Of a DNA stretch of 64,000 bases, positions 8,033 through 15,995 are shown piece after piece. The translations under genes were made by a program, and so were the position numbers. Origin of the DNA: Caulobacter segnis (GTDB lineage: Bacteria > Pseudomonadota > Alphaproteobacteria > Caulobacterales > Caulobacteraceae); assembly GCF_019931575.1 (NCBI RefSeq), contig NZ_CP082923.1, forward strand, positions 3,596,001 to 3,660,000, written 5' to 3'. Every line of letters begins with the position of its first letter. Position 1 is the first letter of the stretch. A model generated the notes under the pieces. It did no database searches and was not told where the DNA came from. It worked only from the letters and a program-made list of their open reading frames with translations.

Positions 8033-9631
8033 ATGAGTGGATTGGACGCTGTAACGGCGGGTGGCGTACTCACACGTCGACGTTTCTTCGAAAGCCTGGC
8101 CGCTGTCGGCGGCATGTCGCTGGTCTTGTCGGGCATGGAAGCCCTGGGCTTCAGCCAAGCCTCGGCCACCGAGCTGCCGCCGGACCTGAGCGGCGGGGCC
8201 AAGAACACCAAGGTCGTCATCCTGGGCGCGGGCCTGGCGGGCATGACCGCCGCCTACGAACTCAGCAAGGCCGGCTATCAGGTGCAGGTGCTGGAGGCGC
8301 GGTCCTTCGCCGGCGGACGCTGCCAGACGGCGCGCAAGGGCTTCAAGCACACCGACCTGATCGGCAACACCCAGACCTGCGAGTTCGACGAGGGCCACTA
8401 CATCAATCACGGCCCGTGGCGGATCCCGTATCACCACCGCTCGACCCTTCACTACACCAAGCTGTTCAGCGTGCCGCTGGAGAGCTTCGTCAACGACAAC
8501 GACGCGTCGTACGTCTATTACGAGAAGGGCGCGGGCGCTCTGGCCGGCAAGCCGATCCGCAAGGGCGAGATCGCCGCCGACATTCGTGGCTACACCGCCG
8601 AACTGGTCGCCAAGGCCGCCAGCCAGGGCCAGTTGGACGCGCCCCTGTCGGGTCTCGACCGCGAGAAGTTCATCGCCTACGTCGTCAACGAAGGCCGCCT
8701 CACCAAGGACCTGGCCTATAACGGCACCGAGGGGCGCGGCTTCTCGATCCACCCCGGCGCGGGCGTCGATCCCGGTCCCGGCAAGGAGCTGCCGCCGTTC
8801 GCCTTCAAGGACGTGCTGGACAGCAACGCCTGGCGCGTCCTGAGCTCGGTCACCGGCTACGAGCAGCAGCGCACCATGCTGCAGCCGATCGGCGGCATGG
8901 ACCAGATCGCCAAGGGCTTTGAAAAGCAGGTCGGCTCGATGATCCGCTACTCGACGGTCGTCGAGAAGATCAAGCAGTCGCCCAGCGGCGTGACGGTGTC
9001 GTTCAAGGGCGCCGACGGCAAGCCCGGCGAGGTCACCGCCGACTACTGCCTGTGCACCATCCCGCTCAGCGTGCTGAAGCAGATCGACGTCGACGCCTCG
9101 GCCCCGTTCAAGGCGGCGATGGAGGGCGTCGCCTACGCGCCGGTCAACAAGATCGGCCTGCAGATGAAGACGCGCTTCTGGGAAGAGAAGCACCACATCT
9201 ACGGCGGCCACGTCTATACCGACACGCCCATCAACTCGATCACCCTGCCCTCCTACGGCTGGCAGGGTCAGAAGGGCGTGCTGCTGGGCTACTACATGTT
9301 CGGGGGCGAGGCCGCCCGGATCAGCGCCAAGAGCCCGGCCGACCGCGCGGCCTACGCCGTCGCCGCCGGCCAGAAGGTCTTCCCGGAATACGCCGAGAAC
9401 TACGAGAGCGCCTTCTCGTTCTGCTGGCACCTGGCCGAGCACAATCTGGGCGGCTGGGCCGAGTGGGGCGAGGCGGGCCGCAAGGAGGCCTATCCGGTCC
9501 TCTGCCAGCCCGACGGCCGCCTCTATCTCGCCGGAGAGCACCTCAGCTACCTTGGCGGCTGGCAGGCCGGCGCCATCGAGTCGGCCTGGCAGCAGATCGC
9601 CAGGATCCACGCCCGCGTGCAGCAGGCCTGA
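8033..9631 (+). CDS. Tat-exported flavin monoamine oxidase family protein
   Basis: A 532-residue FAD enzyme of the amine oxidase superfamily. The start is the ATG at 8033 with GGGG 5 nt upstream. The N-terminus has a twin-arginine motif (TRRRFFE, residues 14-20) and a hydrophobic stretch, so the folded flavoprotein is probably exported by Tat. The dinucleotide-binding motif GAGLAG is at 65-70, followed by the acidic end of strand 2 and AGGR. The C-terminus has the family FAD-contact motif (YLAGEHLSYLGG...GAIESAW). It presumably oxidises an amine to an imine in the periplasm. The next two genes are a cytochrome c and an exported RidA, which suggests electrons go to the cytochrome rather than to oxygen. 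Substrate unknown. Confidence 0.92.
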   Translation: MSGLDAVTAGGVLTRRRFFESLAAVGGMSLVLSGMEALGFSQASATELPPDLSGGAKNTKVVILGAGLAGMTAAYELSKAGYQVQVLEARSFAGGRCQTARKGFKHTDLIGNTQTCEFDEGHYINHGPWRIPYHHRSTLHYTKLFSVPLESFVNDNDASYVYYEKGAGALAGKPIRKGEIAADIRGYTAELVAKAASQGQLDAPLSGLDREKFIAYVVNEGRLTKDLAYNGTEGRGFSIHPGAGVDPGPGKELPPFAFKDVLDSNAWRVLSSVTGYEQQRTMLQPIGGMDQIAKGFEKQVGSMIRYSTVVEKIKQSPSGVTVSFKGADGKPGEVTADYCLCTIPLSVLKQIDVDASAPFKAAMEGVAYAPVNKIGLQMKTRFWEEKHHIYGGHVYTDTPINSITLPSYGWQGQKGVLLGYYMFGGEAARISAKSPADRAAYAVAAGQKVFPEYAENYESAFSFCWHLAEHNLGGWAEWGEAGRKEAYPVLCQPDGRLYLAGEHLSYLGGWQAGAIESAWQQIARIHARVQQA

Positions 9632-9656
9632 GACAACCAGGATTCAGAGGAAACGA

Positions 9657-10049
9657 ATGACTTTCGCCTATCGTCTCGCCGCCCTGACCCTCGCGGCGGG
9701 CCTCGCCGCTCCGGCGATCGCGCTCGCCGACGGCAAGTCGCTGTTCAACGACAACTGCTCGGCCTGCCACCAGGTCACCGGCAAGGGCGTCAAGGGCGCC
9801 TTCCCGGCCCTGGCCGGCTCGCCGCTCGTGCAGGGCGATCCGCAGCTGGTGACCACCACGGTGCTGAACGGCCGCGCCGGCATGCCGGCCTTCAAGGACG
9901 ACCTTTCCGACGCCGACCTCTCGGCCATCCTGACCTATGTCCGCTCGTCCTGGGGCAACAAAGGCGCGGCCATCAAGCCCGCCGACGTCGCCAAGGCCCG
10001 CGTCGCCGCCAAGGCCGGGGCCAAGGCTCGCGGCCTCCAGGCCCACTAG
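9657..10049 (+). CDS. Periplasmic class I c-type cytochrome
   Basis: A 130-residue precursor with a Sec signal peptide (cleavage near ALA-DG, about residue 24). The haem site is CSACH at residues 34-38, and the distal methionine is probably Met76 in GRAGMPAF. The C-terminus is an Ala/Lys-rich tail. AGAGG lies 6 nt before the ATG. It starts 25 nt after the amine oxidase stop, so it is very likely the electron acceptor of that flavoenzyme, as shown for the nicotine oxidoreductase NicA2 and its cytochrome CycN in Pseudomonas. Confidence 0.93.
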   Translation: MTFAYRLAALTLAAGLAAPAIALADGKSLFNDNCSACHQVTGKGVKGAFPALAGSPLVQGDPQLVTTTVLNGRAGMPAFKDDLSDADLSAILTYVRSSWGNKGAAIKPADVAKARVAAKAGAKARGLQAH

Positions 10050-10077
10050 TCTTTCGAACCACCCAAGGGAGAAGATC

Positions 10078-10569
10078 ATGAAACGCCTCGTCGCCCTCGC
10101 CGCCGGTATCGCCGCCCTCGCTGGCGCCGCCTCGGCCACACAAGCTCAGGAGATCGTCCGCGGCGGCGATCCCAAGGCCGCCATCGCCAGCGTCGTCACC
10201 GTGCCGGCCGGCTACGACACCATCTATGTCAGCGGCATGACCCCGCCGGTGATCGACGAGAAGGCCACGGGCGTGGCCAAGTTCGGCGACACCAAGACCC
10301 AGACCCTGGGCGTGCTGGGGCGCATCGAAGCCGCGCTGAAGAGCCAGGGCGCGACCATGGCCGACGTCGTCATGATGCGCGTGTTGCTGGTCGGCGACCC
10401 GGCCAAGGAAGGCAAGATGGACTTCATGGGCATGATGGAAGGCTACAAGACCTACTTCGGCACGGCCGCCCAGCCGAACAAGCCGTCGCGCATCACCAGC
10501 CAGGTCACCTCGCTGGTCGCTGACGGCATGCTGGTCGAGATCGAGGTCCAGGCCGCCAAGAAGAAGTAA
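10078..10569 (+). CDS. Exported RidA/YjgF family protein
   Basis: A 163-residue RidA-fold protein with an N-terminal signal peptide (MKRLVALAAGIAAL..., cleavage after TQAQ or just before). Typical RidA features are present: IYVSGMTPP near the start of the fold, LGRIEAALKSQGATMADVVMMRV, and PSRITSQVTSL...VEIEVQA. RidA proteins hydrolyse reactive enamine/imine intermediates, but most are cytosolic. Export here matches the exported amine oxidase upstream, whose product would be an imine. It is the third gene of the operon, 28 nt after the cytochrome gene. Whether the catalytic Arg (R in PSRITS) acts in this context is inferred. Confidence 0.9.
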   Translation: MKRLVALAAGIAALAGAASATQAQEIVRGGDPKAAIASVVTVPAGYDTIYVSGMTPPVIDEKATGVAKFGDTKTQTLGVLGRIEAALKSQGATMADVVMMRVLLVGDPAKEGKMDFMGMMEGYKTYFGTAAQPNKPSRITSQVTSLVADGMLVEIEVQAAKKK

Positions 10570-10615
10570 GGCCTTACGGCGTAAGGGATTTCATCGCTTC
10601 GCGAAATTATTTTCG

Positions 10616-10652
10616 TGACAACGTTGTCAGACCGATTTCAAACGGCTATATG
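10616..10652 (+). promoter_or_regulatory. LacI-type palindrome overlapping a sigma-70 type promoter
   Basis: TGACAACGTTGTCA (10616-10629) is a perfect 14-bp palindrome with a central CG step, like LacI/GalR operators. Its right half supplies TTGTCA (10624-10629), followed after 17 nt by TATATG (10647-10652), within GCTATATG, close to the Caulobacter -10 consensus GCTANAWC. A repressor bound here would cover the -35 element. The promoter reads right into a terminator 60-70 nt away, with no gene between. Confidence 0.55.
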
Positions 10653-10658
10653 GAATTC

Positions 10659-10724
10659 AGCCCTTTCGGGCGTTTCCTCCCAATGACTCGGCCGCCTTCT
10701 TCTCCTGGAAGGCGGCCGTTCTTT
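10659..10724 (+). ncRNA. Candidate small RNA of about 65 nt
   Basis: Predicted from the promoter at 10616-10652 and the terminator ending at 10724. The transcript would start with a small hairpin (GCCC TTTC GGGC, 10660-10671), have a single-stranded pyrimidine stretch with CCTCCC (10675-10680), which could pair with ribosome-binding sites, and end in the terminator stem, whose loop is also C/U-rich. Alternatives are the remnant leader of a lost gene or a very short leader peptide (ATG at 10650). Confidence 0.35.
10689..10724 (+). terminator. Rho-independent terminator
   Basis: An 11-bp stem CGGCCGCCTTC / GAAGGCGGCCG (10689-10699 with 10708-10718), followed by TTCTTTT. It ends the plus-strand transcription from the amine oxidase operon and from the promoter at 10616-10652. 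No T-run on the minus strand. Confidence 0.85.
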
Positions 10725-10734
10725 TGTCTGGAGG

Positions 10735-11118
10735 TCAGGCGGTGAAGATCCGCCCCTCCCGCATCTCGACCGGCCACGGCGTCAGCCGCGCGCCCGCGCA
10801 GGGCCCGCCGACGCAGGCCCCCTCCTCCACCGTGAACACCGCGCCGTGCCATGAGCAGGCGATCATGCCACCATCCGGGGTCAGGTATTGATCCAGTTGC
10901 TGGGCCAACGGCAGGCCCTGGTGCGGGCAGCGGTCGACATAGCCGAACACCGCCTCACCCCGCCGCACCACGAAGCCGTGGAAGCGCGCACCGCCGATCT
11001 GGAGGACGTAGTTTCGGGCCGCGCCATCGGCGATCAGGTCGATGGGACCGAGATTGACCTCGGCCGGCGTCGACCAGACCCGCCCCGAGGAGATCGCGGC
11101 GGCGGCCTCGTCGCTCAA
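10735..11118 (-). CDS. Rieske [2Fe-2S] ferredoxin-like protein
   Basis: A 127-residue protein with one Rieske domain. The cluster ligands are visible as C64-P-H66 in CPHQG and C88-S-W-H91 in CSWHG. Translation probably starts at the TTG at 11118, whose TTGA overlaps the TGA of the upstream fumarylacetoacetase gene; reading further upstream would only duplicate that gene in another frame. It is the last gene of the tyrosine cluster, but has no known step in that pathway. It could serve as an electron carrier for an oxygenase elsewhere. Role is open. Confidence 0.85.
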   Translation of the reverse strand: MSDEAAAAISSGRVWSTPAEVNLGPIDLIADGAARNYVLQIGGARFHGFVVRRGEAVFGYVDRCPHQGLPLAQQLDQYLTPDGGMIACSWHGAVFTVEEGACVGGPCAGARLTPWPVEMREGRIFTA

Positions 11119-12122
11119 ACCCGCTCGACCGTCTGTTCGATGGCGCCGAAGATCGAGTGGCCCTTGGCGTCCTTCATCTCGATGCGGATCGTATCGTCGC
11201 CCAGCAGGAACGGTGTCCTGGCCGCGCCGTGCAGGATGGTCTCGACCGTGCGCAGTTCGGCCAGGCACGAATAGCCGACGCCGCCCTCGCTGATCGGCTT
11301 GCCGGGGCCGCCGTCGGCGCCGCGATTGCTGACCGTGCCCGAGCCGACGATGGTGCCGGCGCTCAAGGACCGAGTTTTGGCCGCGTGTGCGACCAGGGTC
11401 CCGAAGTCGAAGGTCATGTCGACGCCGGCGTCGGCGCGGCCGAAGTCCTTGCCGTCCAGCTCGACCAGCAGGGCGCCGTGCAGCTTGCCGTCCTTCCAGG
11501 CGTCGCCCAGGGCGTCGAGCGACACCGCCACCGGCGAGAAGGCGCTGGCGGGCTTGGACTGGACGAAGCCGAAGCCCTTGGCCAGTTCGCCCGGGATCAG
11601 GTTGCGCAAGCTGACGTCGTTGCAGAGCATGACCAGGCGGATAGCGGCCAGAGCCTCCTCGCGGCTGGCGCCCAGGGGCACATCGTCAACGATCACCGCG
11701 ACCTCGCCCTCCAGGTCGCAGCCCCAGGCGGCGTCGGCCAGCGGGATCGGATCACGCGGGGCCAGGAAGCCGTCCGACGCGCCCTGGTACATCAGCGGGT
11801 CGGTCCAGAAGCTCTCGGGCATCTCGGCGCCGCGCGCCTGGCGCACCAGCTGCACGTGGTTGACGTAGGCCGAGCCGTCGACCCACTGGAAGGCGCGTGG
11901 GAGCGGGCTCAGGGCGTCGTGCTCGTGGAAGCGCTCGCGCGGCACCGCGCCGTGCTCGAGGCTCTCGGCCAAGCCCGCCAGCATCGGCCCACAGCGCTGC
12001 CAGTCATCCAACGCGGCCTGCAAGGTGGGCGCGATCGTCCCGGCGTCGGTGAACCAGGCCAGGTCGTTGGAGACCACCACCAGCCGGCCGTCGCGGCCGC
12101 CCTTGAGAGACGCGAGCTTCAT
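11115..12122 (-). CDS. Fumarylacetoacetase-type hydrolase (tyrosine degradation)
   Basis: A 335-residue FAH-family hydrolase that would cleave fumarylacetoacetate to fumarate and acetoacetate, the last step of homogentisate catabolism. The N-terminal small domain (to about residue 80) precedes the FAH fold. Metal-binding acidic residues are seen in CDLEGEVAVIVDD, and the motif GSGTVSNRGADGG is typical of this bacterial subfamily. It is shorter than the eukaryote-type enzyme (about 420 residues). Its position right after hmgA on the same strand supports the pathway call. Other acylpyruvate hydrolase activities are possible in this family. Confidence 0.87.
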   Translation of the reverse strand: MKLASLKGGRDGRLVVVSNDLAWFTDAGTIAPTLQAALDDWQRCGPMLAGLAESLEHGAVPRERFHEHDALSPLPRAFQWVDGSAYVNHVQLVRQARGAEMPESFWTDPLMYQGASDGFLAPRDPIPLADAAWGCDLEGEVAVIVDDVPLGASREEALAAIRLVMLCNDVSLRNLIPGELAKGFGFVQSKPASAFSPVAVSLDALGDAWKDGKLHGALLVELDGKDFGRADAGVDMTFDFGTLVAHAAKTRSLSAGTIVGSGTVSNRGADGGPGKPISEGGVGYSCLAELRTVETILHGAARTPFLLGDDTIRIEMKDAKGHSIFGAIEQTVERV

Positions 12123-12163
12123 CGGCGCTTCCTTTTTCCCAGTTCCAGGCTTGTTTCGTTCAC

Positions 12164-13453
12164 TTAGGGCAGACGCGCCTTGGGGAAGCCCGTCCAGCAG
12201 GCGTCATAGTCACCCTGAAGCGCGGAAGTCTCCAGAGCGAACTTGGTCGGCCGGATCACCCAGCGGCTTTCGAACATGAAGGCCATGGTTCCGTCGATCT
12301 TGTGGGGCCCCAGCTCGGCCTCCGTCGCCTTATGGTGGCTGGCGACGTCGGGGCCGTGGTCGCTCATGCAGTTGTGCAAGCTGGCGCCGCCGGGCACGAA
12401 GCCGCCTTCCTTGGCGTCGTAGGCGCCGTGGATCAGGCCCATGAACTCGCTCATCACGTTGCGGTGGAACCACGGCGGGCGAAACGTGTGCTCGGCCACC
12501 ATCCAGCGCGGCGGGAAGATCACGAAGTCGCAGTTGGCCGTGCCCGGCGTGTCGCTGGGCGAGGTCAAGACCGTGAAGATAGACGGATCGGGGTGGTCGA
12601 AGCTGACCGTGTTGATCGTGTTGAACCGCGAGAGGTCGTAGCGGCAGGGCGCGAGATTGCCGTGCCAGGCGACCACGTCCAGCGGGCTGTGGTCCCACTC
12701 GGCGGCCCAAAGCGATCCCTGGAACTTCTGGATCACCAGGGTCGGTTCATCCACGTCCTCGAACGTCGCCACGGGGGTCTCGAAGTCGCGCGGATTGGCC
12801 AGGCCGTTGGAGCCGATCGGTCCCAGCTCCGGCAGGCGGAAGGCCGCGCCGTAGTTCTCGCACACATAGCCGCGCGAGGGGCCGTCGATCTCGACCCGGA
12901 AGCGAACCCCGCGCGGGATGACCGCGATGTGGCCGGGGCCGGCCTTCAGCACGCCCAGCTCGGTGACCAGGGTCAGCACGCCCTGCTGCGGGACGATCAG
13001 GAGCTCGCCGTCAGCGTCGTAGAACACGCGATTCTTCATCGAGGCGTTGGCCAGATAGACGTGCACGCCGATGCCCGACAGCATCGACGCTTCGGCGTTG
13101 CCCGCCAGGGTGACGAGGCCGTCGACGAAGTCGGTCGTGGCGGCGGGGATGTCCAGCGGATCCCAGCGCAGGCGGTTGGGCGTCACCGGTCCCTCGAACC
13201 GCGAGATCAGGGAGGGCTGGGCGTAGGGTCGGTAGGGTCCGTGCCCGGCGCTGGGCCGCAGGCGGTAGAGCCAGCTTCTGCGGTTCTCGTGACGCGGGGC
13301 GGTGAAGGCCGTTCCCGACAGCTGCTCGGCATAGAGCCCGAACGGAACCCGCTGCGGCGAGTTCTGGCCCACCGGCAGGGCGCCGGGGACGGCCTCGGTG
13401 GCGAAGTGGGCGAGGAAGCCAGCCTGGTATTTGAGAGCGTCGGTGTTGGTCAA
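12164..13453 (-). CDS. hmgA: Homogentisate 1,2-dioxygenase
   Basis: A 429-residue non-haem iron dioxygenase that opens the ring of homogentisate to maleylacetoacetate. Family signatures are obvious: [22 protein letters not shown] near the N-terminus and, near the C-terminus, [18 protein letters not shown], with the His/Glu iron ligands, followed by the third ligand region ([11 protein letters not shown]). Full length. It lies between hpd and the fumarylacetoacetase gene. A repeat element separates it from hpd, so its transcription could be partly independent. Confidence 0.97.
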   Translation of the reverse strand: MTNTDALKYQAGFLAHFATEAVPGALPVGQNSPQRVPFGLYAEQLSGTAFTAPRHENRRSWLYRLRPSAGHGPYRPYAQPSLISRFEGPVTPNRLRWDPLDIPAATTDFVDGLVTLAGNAEASMLSGIGVHVYLANASMKNRVFYDADGELLIVPQQGVLTLVTELGVLKAGPGHIAVIPRGVRFRVEIDGPSRGYVCENYGAAFRLPELGPIGSNGLANPRDFETPVATFEDVDEPTLVIQKFQGSLWAAEWDHSPLDVVAWHGNLAPCRYDLSRFNTINTVSFDHPDPSIFTVLTSPSDTPGTANCDFVIFPPRWMVAEHTFRPPWFHRNVMSEFMGLIHGAYDAKEGGFVPGGASLHNCMSDHGPDVASHHKATEAELGPHKIDGTMAFMFESRWVIRPTKFALETSALQGDYDACWTGFPKARLP

Positions 13454-13471
13454 TTGCGTCCTCCCCCACCC

Positions 13472-13558
13472 CGCTCTTCCCGGCGAAAGCCGGGACCCAG
13501 GTTCAGCCTGGACGGTTGGTGGGTTTCACCTGGACCCCGGCTTTCGCCGGGGAGAGCG
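13472..13558. repeat. Long inverted-repeat (REP-like) element, copy 1
   Basis: The left arm (13472-13505) contains CCCGGCGAAAGCCGGG followed by ACCCAGGTT. The right arm (13525-13558) is its reverse complement with few changes (CCTGGACCCCGGCTTTCGCCGGGG). Each arm can itself fold into a hairpin, and the two arms can pair with each other. It sits between hmgA and hpd. Three more copies occur in this window. Confidence 0.85.
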
Positions 13559-13608
13559 TGATAGTGGGACGGAGCACGAACGCCGTCCATCGACTTGGCG
13601 CCCCGGCC

Positions 13609-14676
13609 TCAGACCGTGATCACGCCCCGCCGGATCTGGTCCAGCTCGATGCTCTCGAACAGGGCCTGGAAGTTGCCGTTGCCGAAACCTTCGTTGCCCT
13701 TGCGCTGGATGATCTCGAAGAAGATCGGACCGAACAGGTTCTCGGTGAAGATCTGCAGCAGCAGGCCTTCCTCGCCGACATTGCCGTCGATCAGGATGCG
13801 GTTCTTGCGCAGGCGCTCGAGGTCCTCCCCGTGGCCGGGCACGCGCTTGTCGACTAGTTCGTAGTAGGTCTCGATCGTGTCCTGCAGCTTCACGCCCCGG
13901 GCGCGCAGCTTCTCGACGGTCTCGTAGATGTTCTCCGTCGTCAGGGCCAAATGCTGGATGCCCTCGCCATTGTACTGGCGGATGAACTCCTCGATCTGGC
14001 TCTTGTCGTCCTGGCTCTCGTTCAGCGGGATGCGGATGGCCTTGTCCGGCGCGATCATCGCCTGACTGAACAGGCCGGTCGCCTGGCCCTTGATGTCGAA
14101 GTACTTCTGCTCCTCGAAGCCGAAGACCTGATTGTAGAAGGTCGACCACGTGCGCATCTGGCCGCGCTTCACGTTGTGGGTCAGGTGGTCCAGCAGGTCG
14201 AGGCCGACATTGTTCTTGGCCTCGGCCAGGGCCGCACCCGGAACCTGCTCCCAGCTGTCATAGATCGTGCCGGCGTCGCCGTAGCGGTCGACGAGATAGA
14301 GCAGAGAACCGCCGATGCCTTCCAGCACCTTGGCGCCCTCGCCCAGTAATGAACGCGAGGCGTCGGCCGCCTTGGCGCCGCGCTTGAGAGCCTCGGCGAA
14401 GGCGGCCTCGGCGTCCTCGACGCGGAAAGCCATGCCGTTGGCGGACGGCCCATGGTCTTCGCGGAAATCGGCGACCTGACCGGCCGTCTCCTCGTTGACG
14501 ATCAGGTTGATGCGACCCTGCTTGTAGCGGGTCGCGGCCTTGGTCGGGTGCTTGCTGGCCGGCGTGAAGCCCAGTTGCTCGATCAGGGCCTTCATCGCCG
14601 CGGGATCGGGGCTGGTGAACTCGACGAACTCGAAGCCGTCGAGGCCCAATGGGTTCTGTTCCGTCACGAGAGTCAT
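13609..14676 (-). CDS. hpd: 4-hydroxyphenylpyruvate dioxygenase
   Basis: A 355-residue Fe(II) dioxygenase that converts 4-hydroxyphenylpyruvate to homogentisate. Two vicinal-oxygen-chelate domains are present. Iron ligands are seen as His in LLDHLTHNV, His in GIQHLALTT, and Glu in FFEIIQRKG, and the C-terminal FGNGNFQALFESIE is diagnostic. The ATG at 14676 overlaps the stop of the aminotransferase gene (ATGA), so the two are translationally coupled. A longer reading frame runs on upstream, but only as a shadow of the aminotransferase. Confidence 0.97.
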   Translation of the reverse strand: MTLVTEQNPLGLDGFEFVEFTSPDPAAMKALIEQLGFTPASKHPTKAATRYKQGRINLIVNEETAGQVADFREDHGPSANGMAFRVEDAEAAFAEALKRGAKAADASRSLLGEGAKVLEGIGGSLLYLVDRYGDAGTIYDSWEQVPGAALAEAKNNVGLDLLDHLTHNVKRGQMRTWSTFYNQVFGFEEQKYFDIKGQATGLFSQAMIAPDKAIRIPLNESQDDKSQIEEFIRQYNGEGIQHLALTTENIYETVEKLRARGVKLQDTIETYYELVDKRVPGHGEDLERLRKNRILIDGNVGEEGLLLQIFTENLFGPIFFEIIQRKGNEGFGNGNFQALFESIELDQIRRGVITV

Positions 14677-15863
14677 GCGGGTTCTCCCTGCAGGCAGGCG
14701 TCGAGCGCCCGCGCGAACGTGTCGATGTTGGTAACGGTCAGACCGGCCAGATTGATGCGGCCCGAGCCCGCCATGTAGATCCCATGGTCTTCGCGCAGCT
14801 TGGCGACCTCTCCCGGCGACAGCGGCAGCAGGGCGAACAGGCCATGCTGCCCGGCCAGCGGCGCCAGGGCCGGAACCGCCTTGGCCAGGCGCTGGCGCAG
14901 GTCGGCCACACGGACGCGCATGGCCTCCAGTTCCGCCCGCCAGAGCGCGGTCAGGGCCTCGGATTCCAGGATGACGCGGACGACGGCCGCGCCGTGGTCC
15001 GGCGGCATCGACCAATTGGTGCGCGCTAGGGCCCGGATATTGCTGGCGGCCAGGTCCAGGGTCTCGGCGTCGCGCGACAGGGTGTAGAGCGCGCCCACCC
15101 GCTCGCGATAGAGGCCGAAGTTCTTGTCGCAGGAATAGGCCAGCAGGCCGTCATCGGCCGCCGCCAGCACGAGGCGCATGCCCGCCGCGTCGTCCTCGAG
15201 CCCAAGGCCCAGCCCCTGATAGGCCAGGTCGATCACCGGTACGAGGCCCTTGCGCGTCACCAGCTCGGCGATCGCGGCCCATTGCTCCAGGCTGTAGTCG
15301 GCGCCCGACGGGTTGTGGCAGCAGCCGTGCAGCAAGACCGCGTCGCCGACTCGCGCCGTCTCCAGCGTCGCCATCATCTCGTCGAAGCCCAGGCGCTGGG
15401 CGCGCTGGTCGTAGTGGCGGAAGGTGACGGTCTCAATGCCCTGTTGGTCCAGGATCTGAGTGTGGTTGGGCCAGGTCGGCGCGCCGACGAACATGCGGAT
15501 GTCGGGCTTGGCGGCCTTGAGCAACTCGCAGGCCAGTCGGATCGCGCCGGTGCCGCCCGGCGTCTGCACGCCGAACACCTCGTGGTCGACCGCGTCGCCG
15601 AAGATGATCGGCTTCAAGAGGTCCAGGAAGCCGATGTCGCCTTCCGGACCCAGATAGGCCTTGGTCGACTGGCCGGTCAGCAGCGTCTGCTCGGCCGCCT
15701 TGACGCATTCCAGCACCGGCGTCGCACCGTCGTCGTCGCGGAACACGCCGACGCCCAGGTCGATCTTCCCGGGCCGAGGATCACGGCGATAGGCGCCGAT
15801 CAGCGACAGCAGGGAATCCGGAGCCTGGGGCGCCAGGCCGGCGAATACGGAGGGTGGGGTCAT
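14673..15863 (-). CDS. Aromatic amino acid aminotransferase (class I, PLP-dependent)
   Basis: A 396-residue fold-type I aminotransferase of the AspC/TyrB group. It starts with the usual PPSVFAGL and has IDLGVGVFRDDDG, and the PLP lysine in SCDKNFGLYRERVG. The C-terminal arginine that contacts substrate carboxylate is in GSGRINLAG. Sitting directly in front of hpd, it most likely transaminates tyrosine (and phenylalanine) to the hydroxyphenylpyruvate substrate. Aspartate could also be a substrate. It is the first catabolic gene after the Lrp regulator. Confidence 0.92.
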   Translation of the reverse strand: MTPPSVFAGLAPQAPDSLLSLIGAYRRDPRPGKIDLGVGVFRDDDGATPVLECVKAAEQTLLTGQSTKAYLGPEGDIGFLDLLKPIIFGDAVDHEVFGVQTPGGTGAIRLACELLKAAKPDIRMFVGAPTWPNHTQILDQQGIETVTFRHYDQRAQRLGFDEMMATLETARVGDAVLLHGCCHNPSGADYSLEQWAAIAELVTRKGLVPVIDLAYQGLGLGLEDDAAGMRLVLAAADDGLLAYSCDKNFGLYRERVGALYTLSRDAETLDLAASNIRALARTNWSMPPDHGAAVVRVILESEALTALWRAELEAMRVRVADLRQRLAKAVPALAPLAGQHGLFALLPLSPGEVAKLREDHGIYMAGSGRINLAGLTVTNIDTFARALDACLQGEPA

Positions 15864-15955
15864 GGCGCTTTCCGGAAACTCGACGGAAGGCAGCCTATCG
15901 CGGATCCTAAGTCAGAACGTGGCGATGATGGCCGATCGGGACGGCATGTCGGTCA

Positions 15956-15971
15956 TATCATGCCAATGATA
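15956..15971. promoter_or_regulatory. Palindrome TATCAT-N4-ATGATA, candidate Lrp/AsnC operator
   Basis: A 16-bp perfect dyad lies in the 132-bp interval between the Lrp-type regulator gene and the aminotransferase gene it probably controls. A second, looser dyad, GATCA-N14-TGATC, overlaps the stop of the regulator gene (about 15975-15998). Lrp-family proteins bind A/T-rich dyads of about this size. Confidence 0.45.
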
Positions 15972-15995
15972 CGGATCAATTCCGGCGATATGTGA

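Noticed and set aside
11115..11268. Longer Rieske protein (177 codons)
   Set aside because: The added N-terminus is a frame-shifted reading of the fumarylacetoacetase 3' end and lacks any conserved feature. The TTG at 11118 gives a normal single-domain Rieske protein.
14677..15015. Extended N-terminus for the 4-hydroxyphenylpyruvate dioxygenase
   Set aside because: The frame stays open upstream of the ATG, but this part is a shadow of the aminotransferase coding sequence, and the ATG sits in a normal ATGA overlap.
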